Part shown: positions 6,128 through 6,635 of the stretch, in pieces
Numbering within the stretch: position 1 is the stretch's first letter
Layout of the letters: each line of letters starts with the position of its first letter
Assembly: GCA_031257235.1 (NCBI GenBank)
Contig: JAIRPA010000143.1
Location: 1-6,635 of the forward strand
DNA: 6,635 nucleotides
DNA from: Burkholderiales bacterium
GTDB lineage: Bacteria > Pseudomonadota > Gammaproteobacteria > Burkholderiales > Casimicrobiaceae
Direction of reading: 5' to 3'
Position numbers and translations under genes: made by a program
Notes under the pieces: model-generated
Seen by the model: the letters and a program-made list of their open reading frames with translations, nothing else
The model's database searches: none
What the model was told of the DNA's origin: nothing

Positions 6128-6635
6128 ATGACTGTCTCCTTCCCGTCAAACTATTCGTTGATCGACCGAAACATTTCGCTTTTGGCCTTTAATCGCCGCG
6201 TGCTTGAATTGGCGCAAGACCCCGACACGCCGCTCTTGGAGCGGATGCGTTACCTGTGCATTTTGGGCAGCAATTTAGACGAAATGTTTGAATTGCGTTT
6301 GGGGTTTGTTCAAGACGCGCTTTTGTTAAGAAAGCCGCCCGCGGGCATGACCATGCCGCAATTGCGCGCGCACGTCCAAACCTTATCGGACATTGCGCAT
6401 GAATTAGTCCGCGATCAATACGAAACCTTAAACCGCGAAGTCTTGCCCGAATTGTCCAAACACAACATCCGCGTTTTGTTTCGCACGGAAATCTCCGGAG
6501 AAGTGCAGGCATGGGCAAAAGAATACTTCACCCGTGAGGTGCGCCCGTTGCTCTCCCCCATCGGCTTAGACCCCGCGCATCCCTTCCCGCAGGTGGTCAA
6601 TAAATCGTTGAACTTTATTGTTGAGTTGTCCGGCA
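6128..6635 (+). CDS. ppk1: Polyphosphate kinase 1, N-terminal part (cut by window edge)
   Basis: PPK1 reversibly transfers the terminal phosphate of ATP to inorganic polyphosphate, building the polymer used for phosphate storage and stress tolerance; it is membrane-associated in E. coli. The 169 codons here cover the N-terminal domain and the start of the next, about a quarter of a protein usually near 690 residues. Seen: NISLLAFNRRVLELA (15-29), PLLERMRYLCILGSNLDEMFELR (35-57) with the family SNLDE motif near the ATP adenine pocket, and LDPAHPFPQVVNKSLNF (147-163), one of the most conserved PPK1 stretches. The catalytic histidines lie beyond the window. The frame stays open to the last base, so there is no sign of damage. 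The start is ATG at 6128; an in-frame TAA at 6095 leaves no other ATG/GTG/TTG start upstream. No clear ribosome site is visible: GGAG at 6091 is too far. The sequence after RNIS has Leu where many PPK1 have Trp, as I recall for beta/gamma enzymes. Confidence 0.95.
   Translation, partial: MTVSFPSNYSLIDRNISLLAFNRRVLELAQDPDTPLLERMRYLCILGSNLDEMFELRLGFVQDALLLRKPPAGMTMPQLRAHVQTLSDIAHELVRDQYETLNREVLPELSKHNIRVLFRTEISGEVQAWAKEYFTREVRPLLSPIGLDPAHPFPQVVNKSLNFIVELSG

Overview
The window looks like chromosomal DNA of a proteobacterium, most likely a beta- or gammaproteobacterium. It carries a SlyD-type FKBP isomerase, a YoaA-type (not classical DinG) iron-sulfur helicase very close to the enterobacterial protein, a PsiE protein, and a polyphosphate kinase with the 'SLLAFNRRVL...LLERMRYLCI' N-terminus, which I recall mainly from beta/gamma enzymes. 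Genes are closely packed, base composition is roughly balanced and fairly even, and I see no insertion sequence, phage gene, tRNA, rRNA or CRISPR array. It reads as an ordinary core region with a few uncharacterised proteins.

Left block (1-2570, minus strand): a probable two-gene operon. A sigma70-like promoter (2542-2570) precedes a 643-residue membrane protein that joins a degenerate J-like domain, an RDD membrane domain and a C-terminal TPR-like segment. The slyD gene follows after 17 nt. Its C-terminal metal-binding tail is mainly Asp/Cys instead of the usual His-rich form.

Middle block (2679-5577, plus strand): a consensus-like promoter (TTGATG, 17 bp, TATAAT) drives a secreted, cysteine-containing protein of unknown function. 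yoaA follows 10 nt later, starts with TTG, and ends at a 12-bp perfect hairpin. That hairpin sits between two convergent genes and probably serves both.

Right block (5585-6635): psiE (minus) and ppk1 (plus, cut by the window edge) diverge from a 138-bp intergenic region. Both belong to phosphate biology. The psiE side shows a candidate Pho box placed 10 nt before a -10-like hexamer, as in known PhoB-activated promoters. This suggests, but does not prove, phosphate-starvation control.

I did not find a convincing new multi-gene system. The items best worth following are the J-like/RDD/TPR fusion next to slyD, the unknown secreted protein tied to yoaA, and the psiE/ppk1 control region.
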